A stretch of DNA of 64,000 nt from Epiperipatus broadwayi (Eukaryota > Onychophora > Udeonychophora > Euonychophora > Peripatidae): assembly GCA_028023455.1 (NCBI GenBank), contig JAQFVV010012969.1, positions 124,001 through 188,000 of the forward strand, given 5' to 3'. The notes below the pieces were generated by a model. It did no database searches. It was not told the DNA's origin and saw only the letters and a list, made by a program, of their open reading frames with translations. The first letter of the stretch is position 1, and every line of letters begins with the position of its first letter. Of the stretch, positions 9,547 through 21,112 are shown piece by piece. The position numbers were made by a program, and so were the translations under genes.

Positions 9547-11655
9547 TAATGGCTGCAGCAGGCGCATTAATATCCAACATCAAAGGTTTACAAAAAAATT
9601 AACCGAATGAGGTAGAGAAGAAATTGAAAAGTGGAAAGGCAAGAGGTTTAGATGGATAGGCAGCAGAGATGGTAATGAATTTAGTATATAGGGCAAAAGT
9701 AAAGTTGTCCTGTTTTAATAAGATGGCAAAGAATAGAGTTTTTCCGAGTAGTTGGAGTAATACAAAAGTAAGATTATTATTTAAAGGAAAGGGTAAGGAT
9801 CATAGAAAGTTAAATAATTATAGACCGATAGTAGTAGCATCAGTTTTATATAAAGTTTTCTCATATATGGTGGCTAGAAGAGTTGTAAAATGCATGGAAG
9901 AGCAATAATGTAGGGGGGAATGCAATGAGGTTTTAGGTCAGATAGGCTTATAGGAGATAGTTTATTTGTAGTTACACAACTTATGGATATGAGTAGGAAT
10001 TCGGGTAAAAAGTTATATATGAGTTTCATAGATATAGAGAAGGCATGTGATAGAGTAAATAGAAATAGATTATGGATAAGTTTAGCAAATTTGGGAATGG
10101 ATGAAGCTTTAGTGGATATTATTAAGAAATTATATGAAAATAATTATTATATATATCAGTTAAAGTTAAAAATGGGATGGGACTAAGGCAAGGATGCTTT
10201 ATGTCACCTATTTTGTTTGTGTTGTATTTTGAATGAAATGGAAAGAGCAATAGAAAGATTAGGAAGAGGGATAGAGAAACAGTTAATAGGTAGTAAGGGA
10301 GTATATATTTTGTCAGGTCTTTTTTTTTTGCGGATGATATATTTTTGTGTGCAGAAAAAAAGAGAAGATATGGAAGTTATGCTGAGGACATGTGCAAGGG
10401 TGGGTAAAGAGACGGGGATTAAATTTAGTGAAGAAAAATCAAATATAATTATGGTTAATACTGGGGAATGAGAAGATGTAGAATTTTTATTGGGAGATAT
10501 TAAGTGTGGTGAATAGATATAGTTATTTAGGAATTATTTTAAGTAATCAAAAAAATTATTTGGATGAATAGAAGAAAAAATTGATAAATGAAGCAAAGAA
10601 AAGAAAGGGGTTAATAAAGAAATTAACAGTGTTTTCATATAATAAATATGATGTAGCTAGAATTATATGGAAGATAGTTGCAGTAGCAGGGTTAACATAT
10701 GGTAATGATGTATTATGTGTTAGTAAAGGGATATTAAATTACTTAGGAAAAGTTCAAAAGGGAAGTAGGAAGACATGCATTGGATGCAAATGTATGGACA
10801 GCAAGGGAGGCAATTCAAGGAAAAATAGGATGGTCAAGTTTTCATATGAAAGATGCAAAAAGTAAAATGAAAATGTTTGATAGATTACAGTTTATGGATA
10901 ATAAAAGAATAGCCAAAATAGTATTGAAATGGGTTATGAGTAAAGGACATGTAACAAGATGGGTGAGAAAGGTAATGCAGTATGCCAAAGATTTGGATAA
11001 AGAGTTTATATCAGTATATTTGTACAAAAGATAGGATGATTGTGTTAAGAGGATTATTGAGTGTTATAGTAGTAAGGAATGTAAAAGAATAGATTTATTA
11101 ATAAAGAATAGGGAGTTAGAGAGATGGAGAAAGAATTTAAATATATATAGAAATAAACAGAATATTAGATGCAAGTTAATACATGATAATAGTAAGGAAA
11201 GTAGTTTATTGTTTAAGGCTAGAACAGGATCTTTAGCAACAAGAGAATATACATGTAAGTGGGAAAATATGGGTGATTTAGTCTGTAAATTATGTAAGGA
11301 AGGAATAGAAAATATTAGGCATCTGTTAATTGAATGTAAATGCTTGAAAACAGAAAGGGTACATATAATGAAGTTATGGAAGAATAAATATGAAAAAAGT
11401 GATTACTGTATACAGAAAGTGGATTATTAGTTTTTATGCTGGGTTTGGGAAAAGATAAAGGGGATTTAGATATAAAGGCCATAGAGTTGACAAAGATTAT
11501 GTTTGTGGAAATGGGATGGAGCAGAATATGGGAAAACTTAGACTGGGGAATGGAAAATAAAGTGGCTAACAGGTTTCTCTGGGCATAATTGTTGAGAGAT
11601 TCTAGACTCCGTTTAAGGAGAAGCTACAGTACATCATATCACATCACATCAAAAA
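9547..11655 (+). mobile_element. Non-LTR retrotransposon (second LINE family), copy 1
   Basis: A reverse-transcriptase-to-3'-end copy of a LINE distinct from the RTE elements in the window. It is 5' truncated, with no endonuclease found upstream. The coding part ends near 11430 and a 3' untranslated region follows. The element finishes in an ACATC-type microsatellite tail (ATCACATCACATC) near 11640-11652. A second copy of its 3' half lies at 21.12-22.43 kb with the same tail. Confidence 0.8.
9608..11430 (+). pseudogene. LINE reverse transcriptase and C-terminal Cys/His knuckle, broken
   Basis: A decayed ORF2-like polyprotein spread over several frames. It starts with KLKSGKARGLDG. Then come KVRLLFKGKGKDHRKLNNYRP and ASVLYKVFSYMVARRV, the usual block before the palm. 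MSFIDIEKACDRVNR carries the first catalytic Asp. The segment at 10167-10205 would give a G-x-RQG-type motif after frame correction. The catalytic (F/Y)xDD box falls at about 10327-10345 next to a run of T, which breaks the frame. The thumb and a long C-terminal domain follow, ending with ARTGSLATREY and CKLCKEGIENIRHLLIEC, a C-x2-C-x8-H-x4-C knuckle common in LINE proteins. There are many stops and shifts. The clade is unassigned. Confidence 0.8.
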
Positions 11656-13275
11656 AGTTTACAGATGAGGATACCAAATATAAATGCATATCCAATTGTA
11701 CCATCACTCAGACATTTAATATTGACTCTAGATCGCAGAGAGCAGACTTTGCAAATATCAATTGGCAGAGTAGATAACAGTAAACAAAACATGAAAACAA
11801 ATCTGTTTTTTAGAGCAGTTTCAATCCAGTTCAAATACAACAAAACTCAAATATAACAGAGTACAAATACAAAGGTTCAACTATACAACAGGGTACAAAT
11901 GCATTTGGATAGTAATTAACTCTTTTCCAGGTTAGCATAAAATGGCAGCTTAAAATATCGTAGTTCATAAAAATTTACATTATAATATTGGATCATTTCT
12001 AAAGTTTAATAATTACTCTATGATTTATCAAGATGTGCATATATATATATATCTCACTTCTGAATTAAAAAAATAATCAATCATAAAGCAGCTTAAATTC
12101 ACTATAAATGTTAACACACCCACGCCATTAAAAAATTTGATCAACTCCCACACTACTAAAAAAGTAAAATGACAATAAATAGACTTTTTAATCACCTGTA
12201 TTATATAATAAAAAAAATATAATTCATGGGGAGAACTATTTTTACCTGACACAAAACACAATCATTCATGAATACCTCTAGCAGGAATAATATATATTGT
12301 GGAGATGCAAGTAAATATATACCAAATTGTGATGTATGAAAATTATACACATTTTTGTATCTAGAAAGTATAAATAATTATTATAAATATGATTTTGAAT
12401 CAACATTTAAGAAAATAAAATAATATAATGTAAAAAAATGGATGTTATTTTCTTCAATGTTTTATTGTGAATCCATTAATAGTCCTACTTGAATTTTTTT
12501 TTTTGCAAATTCTGATTTAATAGATAAAAATGCTAATGAAGAGAATCGCGAAATATTTAGGTATACACTTTGTACATAAAACAAGCAAGACTCTCCATAC
12601 AGTAGAGCCACCTAGTGCAAGCCATGAGCAAACATAAGAAGTGGTGATTATGTGACTTTGTACATAATTGCAAAATCTATATTATCACTACTTAGTGCTT
12701 TTGCAAATGTATTATTTAGCATATGATATTCATTGTAGGATCTACATATTACAGAGTTTTGGCAAAAAAAAAAAGAAAATGTAGTTTTACTTAACATGTG
12801 ATAAAATGTTTTATTTTTTGATTTTCCCACAAGACATAAATTATGCAGACTTGGGACTTTGATAATTGTGATATCTTGTGCCATCGTACTGCCCTCAGGC
12901 TGGCTCTTTTCATGCAGTTAGGGATATTGAATTTAGCTTGCACAAAACTCTTACCCATAAAATGGTCCTAACTGTTACCAAACCTGTTCTGTATCACTGC
13001 TATCTGATAGATATTAAAATAAACACATTTTAAAAAACTAAAAACAAATAGAAAAAAAGCCATTTTAGTTTAGGACAGTGTTAGAATAGTGAATTCTGGA
13101 ATTCAAAATCCATAGATCACTGCACCACTTCTGCAGTTCGAATTTATGATCCAGAGCAACAAGCCATTTGATTATAAAAGTAAAAATAAACGAAAAACCT
13201 TCACGATGAAGTATTATTAATGAAGAAAAGGCAGAAAGTTTGATATTAAAATAAAAAAATTAATAGATGAAAAAC
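11656..13275. other. AT-rich non-coding stretch
   Basis: No element or gene is recognised. A short TA run lies near 12038. The phrase GCCACCTAGTGCAA near 12607 recurs near 22587, which is too short to define a family. Confidence 0.6.
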
Positions 13276-13289
13276 ATCATTAATTATAG
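13276..13289 (+). repeat. Left target-site duplication of the SINE pair
   Basis: ATCATTAATTATAG, identical to 13896-13909. Confidence 0.85.
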
Positions 13290-13895
13290 GATGTGATATG
13301 TTGGACTATTTCCATCATTTATGAGTGAATGTTGCATGTATAGAAAATTTTAAACTTTATTTAAACTTTCCAAATACAAACAACTTGTTAGTAGTAGCAC
13401 ACAAATAGACAATACAGATTAGTAATTACACAACATTTCGAGTAGTATTATTCTCCACTCTTCTTCAGGTGTTGCTGGCCTATATGCACAGTGACAATAT
13501 TTGCTTAGAAGTTGAACTCGCTCGCACCTTTATATTCTTGAATATCGAATATAAGGCAAAAGCTCTACCAACTGAACTATTCTGTCAAAAGCTCAGTTGG
13601 GAGGGCGTTTGCCTTAAATTCGATATTCAAGAATCTAAAGGTGCAATATTGTCACTGTGCATATAGGCCAGCAACACCCAAAGAAGAGTGGAAAATAATA
13701 TTACTCGAAACGTTGCGTTGCGTAATTACTAACCTGCATTGTCTATTTGTGTGTTATTACTAACAATTTGTTAGTATTTGGAAAGTTTAAATAAAGTTTA
13801 AAATTTTCTATACATTCAACATTCACTCATAAATGATAGAAATAGTTCAACATATCATATTTTATAATATACCATCATTACAAACCTTCAGACAA
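13290..13895. mobile_element. Head-to-head pair of tRNA-derived SINEs inserted as one unit
   Basis: Two copies of one SINE face each other around about 13585, giving arms of roughly 290 bp. The left copy is on the minus strand and has a tRNA-like head with box A, AGTTCAGTTGGTAGAGC, and a box-B-like AGTTCAAC. The right copy is on the plus strand, with AGCTCAGTTGGGAGGGC and the B-box portion deleted. Each continues into a shared tail: GCCAGCAACACC, GAAGAAGAGTGG, ACTCGAAA, and AATAAAGTTTAAA, ending near AATAGTYCAACATAT. The same tail is seen at 59.1-59.4 kb. A single 14-bp duplication flanks the whole pair. Confidence 0.85.
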
Positions 13896-13909
13896 ATCAT
13901 TAATTATAG
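13896..13909 (+). repeat. Right target-site duplication of the SINE pair
   Basis: ATCATTAATTATAG, identical to 13276-13289. Confidence 0.85.
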
Positions 13910-16900
13910 TATTCGAATTGACCAAACTTCTGCTCAAAATAAAAACAACATCTTGCAATATTTTAATTTAAAATGAACATTTCTAATAAAAATTCACTTA
14001 TATAAATAATTGTCTTTAAAAAAAAAAAAAAACTTAAAGCAAATATTAGTCAAAAAATGTTTATAAATGATAGGAGTTTCACCTTATTATTATAAATTAT
14101 AAAATTAAACAAATTAGTCTTTGATTTTATTTAAATTATTCAAAGTCATTAGGAGAAAAAGGGGGAAGAAGAATGCTTAATTTTATAATCGTTAAATTGT
14201 TCCACCGGAACACTTCGAAAAGCTTGACTGAAGGTCAGCAAAATCTCAAGTTTTCTGTTTGATTTAAAATAAAAGACATTTCTTGAATTAATTTAAAAAT
14301 CAAAAAGTTAAATTTTTAAGTTAAAATCAATAAAAATTCATCAGTTTCTCAATTATGATTTCGACAATTTACATTTTACATCAATGAATAAAAAAACACA
14401 CACACACTGCATATTATATATATTAAGAAAGTACGTAAATCTGTGCTGAAATATATTTTTTCTTTAGATGAAACTAGTGCAACAAGTGCTAATTTTCGAC
14501 TTTTCGAATTAATTATGAAATTCACTGTTATTCCTAACTGGTTCTCCGTTAATGATCATGCTAAGAGCGATATGATTTTTTTTTTTAAAGGCCACACTAT
14601 TGACCAAAATAATAAAAAGAATATGAAACTTAATAAACAACGCTATGGTTTGAAGGAATAAAATGAAAGACTTTATTGCTATGAAGTTATGAAATGATAG
14701 AGCTCAGATGTAATTCATCGGTCTTGAACCCCAGAAGATATCACTTTACCCTTGCATCAAACAAAGCAATGCCTGGTATATAAATAAACAGATTCAATGA
14801 AAAACCAAACCAAAAAAAAATGATCGGGGAAATAGAAATGTCAATGGAACTGGTCATTTTGATTCATGTAAAATGACAAGACCTCAAAAACGATAACACA
14901 ATCCTATTAAATCAGGTCTGGTGCTCTGATGTTTTGCTTAAACAAAAGAAGTATTCTGAAAATCCTTCAAATAATGACTGCTTTTAGTAAAATACCAATC
15001 CTATCATCTCATTTACATTTGGTTGGTAATATTCAACATAATAGAATTAAGAGCTTTATTATAATCGTGAAAATGAAAAGACTCTGAGTTCAGCTGGAAT
15101 CCCTTGTAACATTTTAAAAAATGAAACAATATGTAACAATTACATATACATAAAGCTATGTTAATTTCATATTTGCAATTATTAACTTCTGTTTGATTAT
15201 TAACATAAGAGTATTAAAAAAAATTATGCTTCCATGTTTGGACAATTGATTCAAAACCATATTTTAATTCTAGGTAATATATTATTAAGTGCGCTGGTGA
15301 ATTTCACAAAAAATTGTGGCTTCTATTATTCCAATTTATAAAAATAAAGATTTCTACATTTATAGCATATTGATATAGTACAATTCTTTCTAATTCACAT
15401 TAATTATATAGGGAATGTTTTTAAGGCAATCTGTAAAGAAATTAGTTTAGCAGTTAATATTAAAAAGCTTGTGTACTTTGTCAGCCACTAATGAATGAAT
15501 AATTTTCAGCAATTTTGGTTTAGATAGTTATTAAATTGGGAAAAGGGATCAGAAAAATATATTGATAGACTTTTAGATAGAAAGGTGGACTTGGATATCA
15601 AGAAATCAGAAACAAATGCTGGTGCTATATTTAACAAAGATAAGATAATATATATCATAATACTATTGATTAAATTAGTTGTATATAAGCTTGTTATATA
15701 TTTAATGAAATATGGATTTCCCCCACCTTTTTATGGATGGAACACAGTGGCATTGAAAATATTTCAATAAAGATATTCCATAATTTTCCAATATTCTAAA
15801 TAGACAAAGGCAACAATATATCTCCCAGATAGCTTAAATACATACGCTCATACACAACTATAAGACAAACTATGAGAAATCATATTTTAACTGTATAAAT
15901 GAAACCTAAAACAAAATGCTGTAATCCATTTAGACATGAAACCTTCTCACTTTTAGAACAATTTTCTAAATAAGAAACTTTGAAAAAAATGTGAAAATAA
16001 AGTAATAAATTTTTATATCTCATTAATGATAATTAGACACCTAATTGGAAGGTCATGTAATAAACTACCTGGAATCAGAATGCCCAAATCATTGTTAATA
16101 AACACTGGATCATTAGCATGTCATTCACATTTTAAATTTCCTTACACCTTTCAAAAGTATCTTATGTGTTTCAGCACACTAGTATAGTGAGGATTGATCT
16201 CAATCCATCACTTCTAGTGTCTGAATGTCACAACACCTCCCAAGCAACAATCCATTCAATACTTAGTTCCCTCTAATAATTAGTTAAATTCTTACTTCAG
16301 ATATCAATAAGTTCATATTCACATAATTTAATAGTGCACATGCAAAATATTTTAAATTAGAAATTTCTTTTGAACTTCCAATCCCCCCCCTCCCCCCAAA
16401 AAAATCAATAAATATTCCAACAGCAATAGTTGAAAGATATTTGAAAAACAGTGTAGCAGAATTAATATTAATCAGCGAATCAGACTGTCAGCTTTTATTT
16501 TTTTCACTTAGTTTGCTACAAATTTAGTCTAGGAACATTTAGTTGTTGAAAAACAATCCAGGCCAATCAACATTAATTCTACTGAAACTGGATATACTAT
16601 ATATGGACAAATATAATCAATTAAAAGTGAGGTGCATATATTGCAAAACACATTAAAGGTGATTGACGATACTACAATTTCTTTCCCAGCAGGCATTACG
16701 TCTCATTTAATTTTCTTCCCAAAACTTGCTTTTTATTAATCAGTTTCAATATACGTTTTTTATGATCATTATGGAAGCTACCTATATTTTTTACTTACAA
16801 ATAGAACTGAAATATACATATAAATGAAATCAAGATATTCCATTCTCATAAATTAAATACAAACATAGATCATATATTCTAATCTAATACAATTACATAT

Positions 16901-17319
16901 ATATATATCTACATATTCATATATATTAAAAATACGTTAATTTTCATCAAAGTTGACTTTCAATCAAAATTATTCAACATATTAATATTATGATATAATT
17001 ATTGTGTAATATCTATATTTTATAATAATTTTATTTTTTACTTTTTTTTTATATTAGTTTTTCTAACAAAATTTTAATGTTCTTAAACACTTAATCCATA
17101 AAGAAGTTTATGTATAAAGGATATAATGATCTTGTGCATGTCATATACACACATTTATACATATAGTTTTTCATGCTTAATTTCAGGTCCATTTGTAAAA
17201 ACGAAAGAAGAAGAAAAACTCTTGGTAATGCACATAAATAAACATGATTCAAACATTGGAAGTAAACAATTATATATTGTAATATATTAATAGGGATGGC
17301 TGCAGAAAGAAGTTTACTA
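13910..17319. other. AT-rich non-coding stretch
   Basis: No gene or element recognised. Features are limited to homopolymer runs (A near 14020, C near 16383-16396) and short TA-rich microsatellites near 16895. Scattered frames of 60-72 codons have no recognisable motif. Confidence 0.6.
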
Positions 17320-17761
17320 TTAACTGAAGGGAGACCCTTTGATTCCTCTTGGAGGCCCTAAAGGAACTGAGCAAGGTAAATTCCTAATGACCACTCCATA
17401 TGTTTTTGTCATTGCAGCTGTTATTACTATGTGATTACCATATAATATATGAACATGGATGGGCTGCACACCAACATGCATTAGCCAGTGTAGTGAGTTT
17501 AATGGCTTTTTACTTCTGAGTTTAAGATCAAGAAAAACCATGGTCTTTCTTCTCAGTTGCCTAATAAGGCAGAATGAATGTATGTATAAACGATAAATAT
17601 TTTTCCAATAGATATAGACAATCATGACAGACAAAAATAAATCATGGCTCTTATTCCCAGGAGGCTGTAAAGTCACCAACCAAGACAGCGGTTGGTGGCT
17701 GAAGGAAGAGGGTGATAAGAATCCCCTGATTGTAGCTTCAAGCTGCCATTTGATAATGATT

Positions 17762-18602
17762 TTTTATTTAGGTACTTACAACTGCAGATCACTTTCATGT
17801 GAAGGGAGATTGCAAGAATTAGAAGAAGAGCTGTCTTATATTAAATGGGGCATTATTGGCCTTTGTGAAGTTAGAAGAAAAGGTGAAGAAAAAATTCATT
17901 TAAAAAGTGGACATATACTCTACTATAAAGGCACAAAAATTGGAAATACAAATGGAGTAGAATTATTCAAAAATAAAAAGTGGAAGGACAACATTGTGGA
18001 GATTGATGGTTTATCAGACAGAGTGGCAAGATTAGTTTTACAACTTAATAGCAGATACCAAATGCAGATAATTCAGGTTTAAGCCCCAACAGTTCTCATA
18101 GTGATGAAGTAGTAGAAGATTTTTATATGGATGTACAAAAGGCTTTTGATCAGAATAAACAACATTTTAAAATTGTTATGGGAAACTTTAATGCTAGAAT
18201 TGGTAAACAAATGAAAGTGCTGTAGGTAATTTTGGTTATGGTAATAGAAATGAGAAAGGACATAGACTTGTGGAATTTGCAGAAAAAGAAAAACTTTATA
18301 CTATGAATTCTTTTTTTGAGAAAATTTTTAAAAGGAAATAGACATGGAAGCAGCCAAATGAAGGTACAGCAGAATTGGATTATATTTTGACTAACAGAAC
18401 ATATATATTTCAAGATTGCAATGTTCTTAATAAATTTAACACAGGAAGTGATCATCGATTAGTAACATGTAAGATACATGTTAATGCAAAATTAGAGAGA
18501 CAAAAATTATTAAGAAAAACAATATTTACAGTTGATATTCCTAATCTTCAGAAACATTCTAATGAATTTAAATTAGAACTTACAAATCGGTTTCAAGTAT
18601 GA
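17762..18602 (+). pseudogene. RTE endonuclease domain, frameshifted
   Basis: This is the AP-type endonuclease at the N-terminus of the RTE polyprotein, which nicks target DNA. It begins LGTYNCRSL, then LEEELSYIKWGIIGLCEVRRKG, the hallmark RTE/BovB phrase with the metal-binding Glu in CEVRR. KSGHILYYKGTK follows. After DGLSDRVARLVLQL a shift occurs near 18080. The next frame carries KIVMGNFNARIGKQ (equivalent to the conserved GDFNA motif, with Asp replaced by Asn), ELDYILTNR, and TGSDHRLVTCKI, the SDH motif with catalytic Asp and His, in frame to the stop at 18600. The stop near 18082 and the changed residue show inactivity. Confidence 0.85.
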
Positions 18603-20300
18603 GTAGATTTTGAACATGATTCAGATTTGAATGAAATTAATATGAAAATAACTGATACATGTTTAAAAACTGCAACAAAGATAGCTGGTAGAAAAAACTA
18701 GCAAATGACCAATCAAATTTCTATTGAGACTCAAGAATTTATGAAGAAAAGAAGGAATATGAAAATATATAAAAACAATGCATTAAAAAGGTTTGAATAT
18801 CTCGAATTTTATAAAATGGTGTGGAAAAGAGTTGAAAATGATATAAAAATGAGTATAACTGTGAACTAGCAAGGAAAGCTGTAGAAAAGAATAGAAGTCT
18901 TAAGAGTGTAAAACAAGATTTTGGTATTGATAAGAAATTTATATCTGCAATAAGAAAAAAAGATGGAATTATTACTAAAAAAGAGAGATGACATCATGAA
19001 ATGGGTAGAAGACTTTTATCAAGAATTATATAGTAATAAAGAACAAGTACCTCCTATATCTATTGTATATTCCGAATTGCCCAGAATTTTAAATGAAGAA
19101 GTGAGACATGCAATTAAATTTATGAAAAAAGGAAAGACTCCAGGTAATGTGAAGAAATAGAATTTTTTTTAGCAAAGTTATATACCAAATGTCTAAACGA
19201 TAAAGATGTACCAGATGATTGGAAGAATGCAGTATTAATATTTAAAAAAGTGATAAAGAAGATATTAGAAATTATAGACCTATCAGCCTTTTATCAGTTT
19301 TATACAAAATTTTTACTAAGATAATTACAACTTGTCTACAGAGAACATCGGATTTCCATCAACCAAGAGAACAAGCTGGATTTAAAAGTGGTTTTAGTGC
19401 AGTAGATCATATCCAGGTATTGAGAGAAGTTATAGAAAGGACAAATGAATATGAGTTGCCATTATGTTTTGGATTTGTAGATTATGAAAAGGCATTTGAT
19501 TCTATAAACATTTCTTTAGTGATTAAAGCATTGGATCATTAAGGTATAGATTCAGGATATTATCATATTTTAAAGAATATTTATAAAAATGCAATAGCAA
19601 CAATTAGATTACAAAACAATACTAGGAAAGTCAACATTGAGAAGAGTGCAAGACAGAATGACTCTATATCTCCAAAAAATTTTACAGCAGTGCTGCAGGA
19701 AATATTTTGTGGATTAAATGGGAAGCTAAAGGAGTGAAAGTAAATGAAGATTATTTAAGTCACTTAGATTTTGCAGAAGATGTAGTTGTTTTTGCAAATA
19801 ATGCATTAGAGCTGCAGGAAATGTTGCAGGAGTTATCAGATGAAAGTAGAAAAGTAGGACTAAAGATAAATGTTAAAAAGACTAAAGTAATGTTTAATGG
19901 ATTTTCTCAAAATATGAAAATAAAGATTGATTATGATGAGTTAGAAGAAGTTAACAGTTACAAATACCTTGGTCAGATTATTAATACAGATAGAAACATA
20001 ATGGATGGGACTAATCATGGAATTAAACTTGGATGAAGTGTTTTTTATACAAATAACTTAATATTAAAATAAATATGCTTATGAGTTTGAATGGGAAGGT
20101 TTTTAATAAATGGGCTTTACCAGTTCTTACTTATGGATCTGAGATTTGGACACTTAACAGAAGGGCAATACAGAGACTTCAGATTATTCAAAAAAGTATG
20201 GAGAGATGTAGAGTAATAAGAAAAGATCAAAAATGAAATATATGAGTAAAAGAACAGGAATTATTGACATTATTGAAAGAAGAGACTGTAATGAAGCAGA
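18603..20300 (+). pseudogene. RTE reverse transcriptase, broken and with altered catalytic box
   Basis: After a linker with several stops comes WVEDFYQELYSNK (about 19005) and AIKFMKKGKTPG. The palm then reads NYRPISLLSVLYKIF, REQAGFKSGFSAVDH and CFGFVDYEKAFDSI, with the first catalytic Asp present (about 19468-19504). The second catalytic motif (about 19762-19790) reads SHLDFAEDVVVFA, where the usual (F/Y)ADD has become FAED, so one of the paired Asp residues is Glu. Thumb-like sequence follows as VGLKINVKKTKVMF and YKYLGQIINTD. Near 20110 comes ALPVLTYGSEIWTLN, the family's well-known C-terminal phrase, in another frame. Stops and shifts abound. It is inactive. Confidence 0.85.
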
Positions 20301-20440
20301 GCTCAATATGTTGCTAGATAATGTGAGAAGGATGGATGAAATTTGCAGGTATGATGAGAGAAAAAGAGACTAGAAATCAGAGAAATGAGATTAGAAAGAC
20401 CTTCATCCTATAATAGTTTGAAATGATAATGAAATATAAC

Positions 20441-21112
20441 TAAATACTTTTCCTTGACTTATTTTGAATAAGTAAATCAACAAATATTGCAATCAGATGA
20501 TCAAAGAAACTTATTTAAAAATAAAACATTCAAAAACCAAATGAGATCAAAACATTTGTCAAATAAAGTTTCTAAATACATCAAACCAAATGTTCATATA
20601 CATTGAGAATGGCCACTATATTACAATAACTTGCCCTAGATAGAAATGTATGAACAAAAAAATAATATACTTCCAATATGTTGATGGAGAAAAAAAAACA
20701 TTACATGATCTAATTATATTTAAAAAAATAAATCAAGTAAATGCAACACAGAAAAGCCAATCAAAGACAATTGTTATATAACATAAGCGCAGCTGATTTT
20801 TAATGCTACTTCAATCTCAATGTACAAGAAGAAACATTCTCCTCATTTAAATAAAAATTAATCATAAAAAACTAATATAAATTAGATGATAAGTTCATGT
20901 CATTGATGGGGACAAAGTTTTCATTTTTTTCCTTGATGAATTGTTGCAATATTTTGTACATATATATATACACCTTGGTTTCTTAGTCCTAACATATAAA
21001 ATATTAGAAAATACAAGATAGCTTCTATATCTTTCAGCATGCCATTAACCATCTTAAAACAGGATATGTATTTCTTACTATGTGATAATGCTATTTTATG
21101 ACACTAGTTGGT
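20441..21112. other. AT-rich non-coding spacer between two LINEs
   Basis: Nothing recognisable. A TA run lies near 20960. Confidence 0.6.

Larger units (their letters stand above)
17627..20440 (+). mobile_element. Nearly full-length dead RTE-type retrotransposon
   Basis: Endonuclease, reverse transcriptase and 3' end appear in order on one strand over about 2.8 kb, the expected size of an RTE element. The 3' terminus reads AGACCTTCATCCTATAATAG then TGATAATGA. This is the reverse complement of the ends seen in the minus-strand fragments at 9.3, 36.4, 58.1 and 61.2 kb, so all belong to one family. The 5' limit is uncertain: sequence from about 17320 may be 5' untranslated region. Confidence 0.85.

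Noticed and set aside
12600-12625. Shared 14-mer GCCACCTAGTGCAA at 12607 and 22587
   Set aside because: The flanks do not align, and it is too short to define a repeat family without a genome search.
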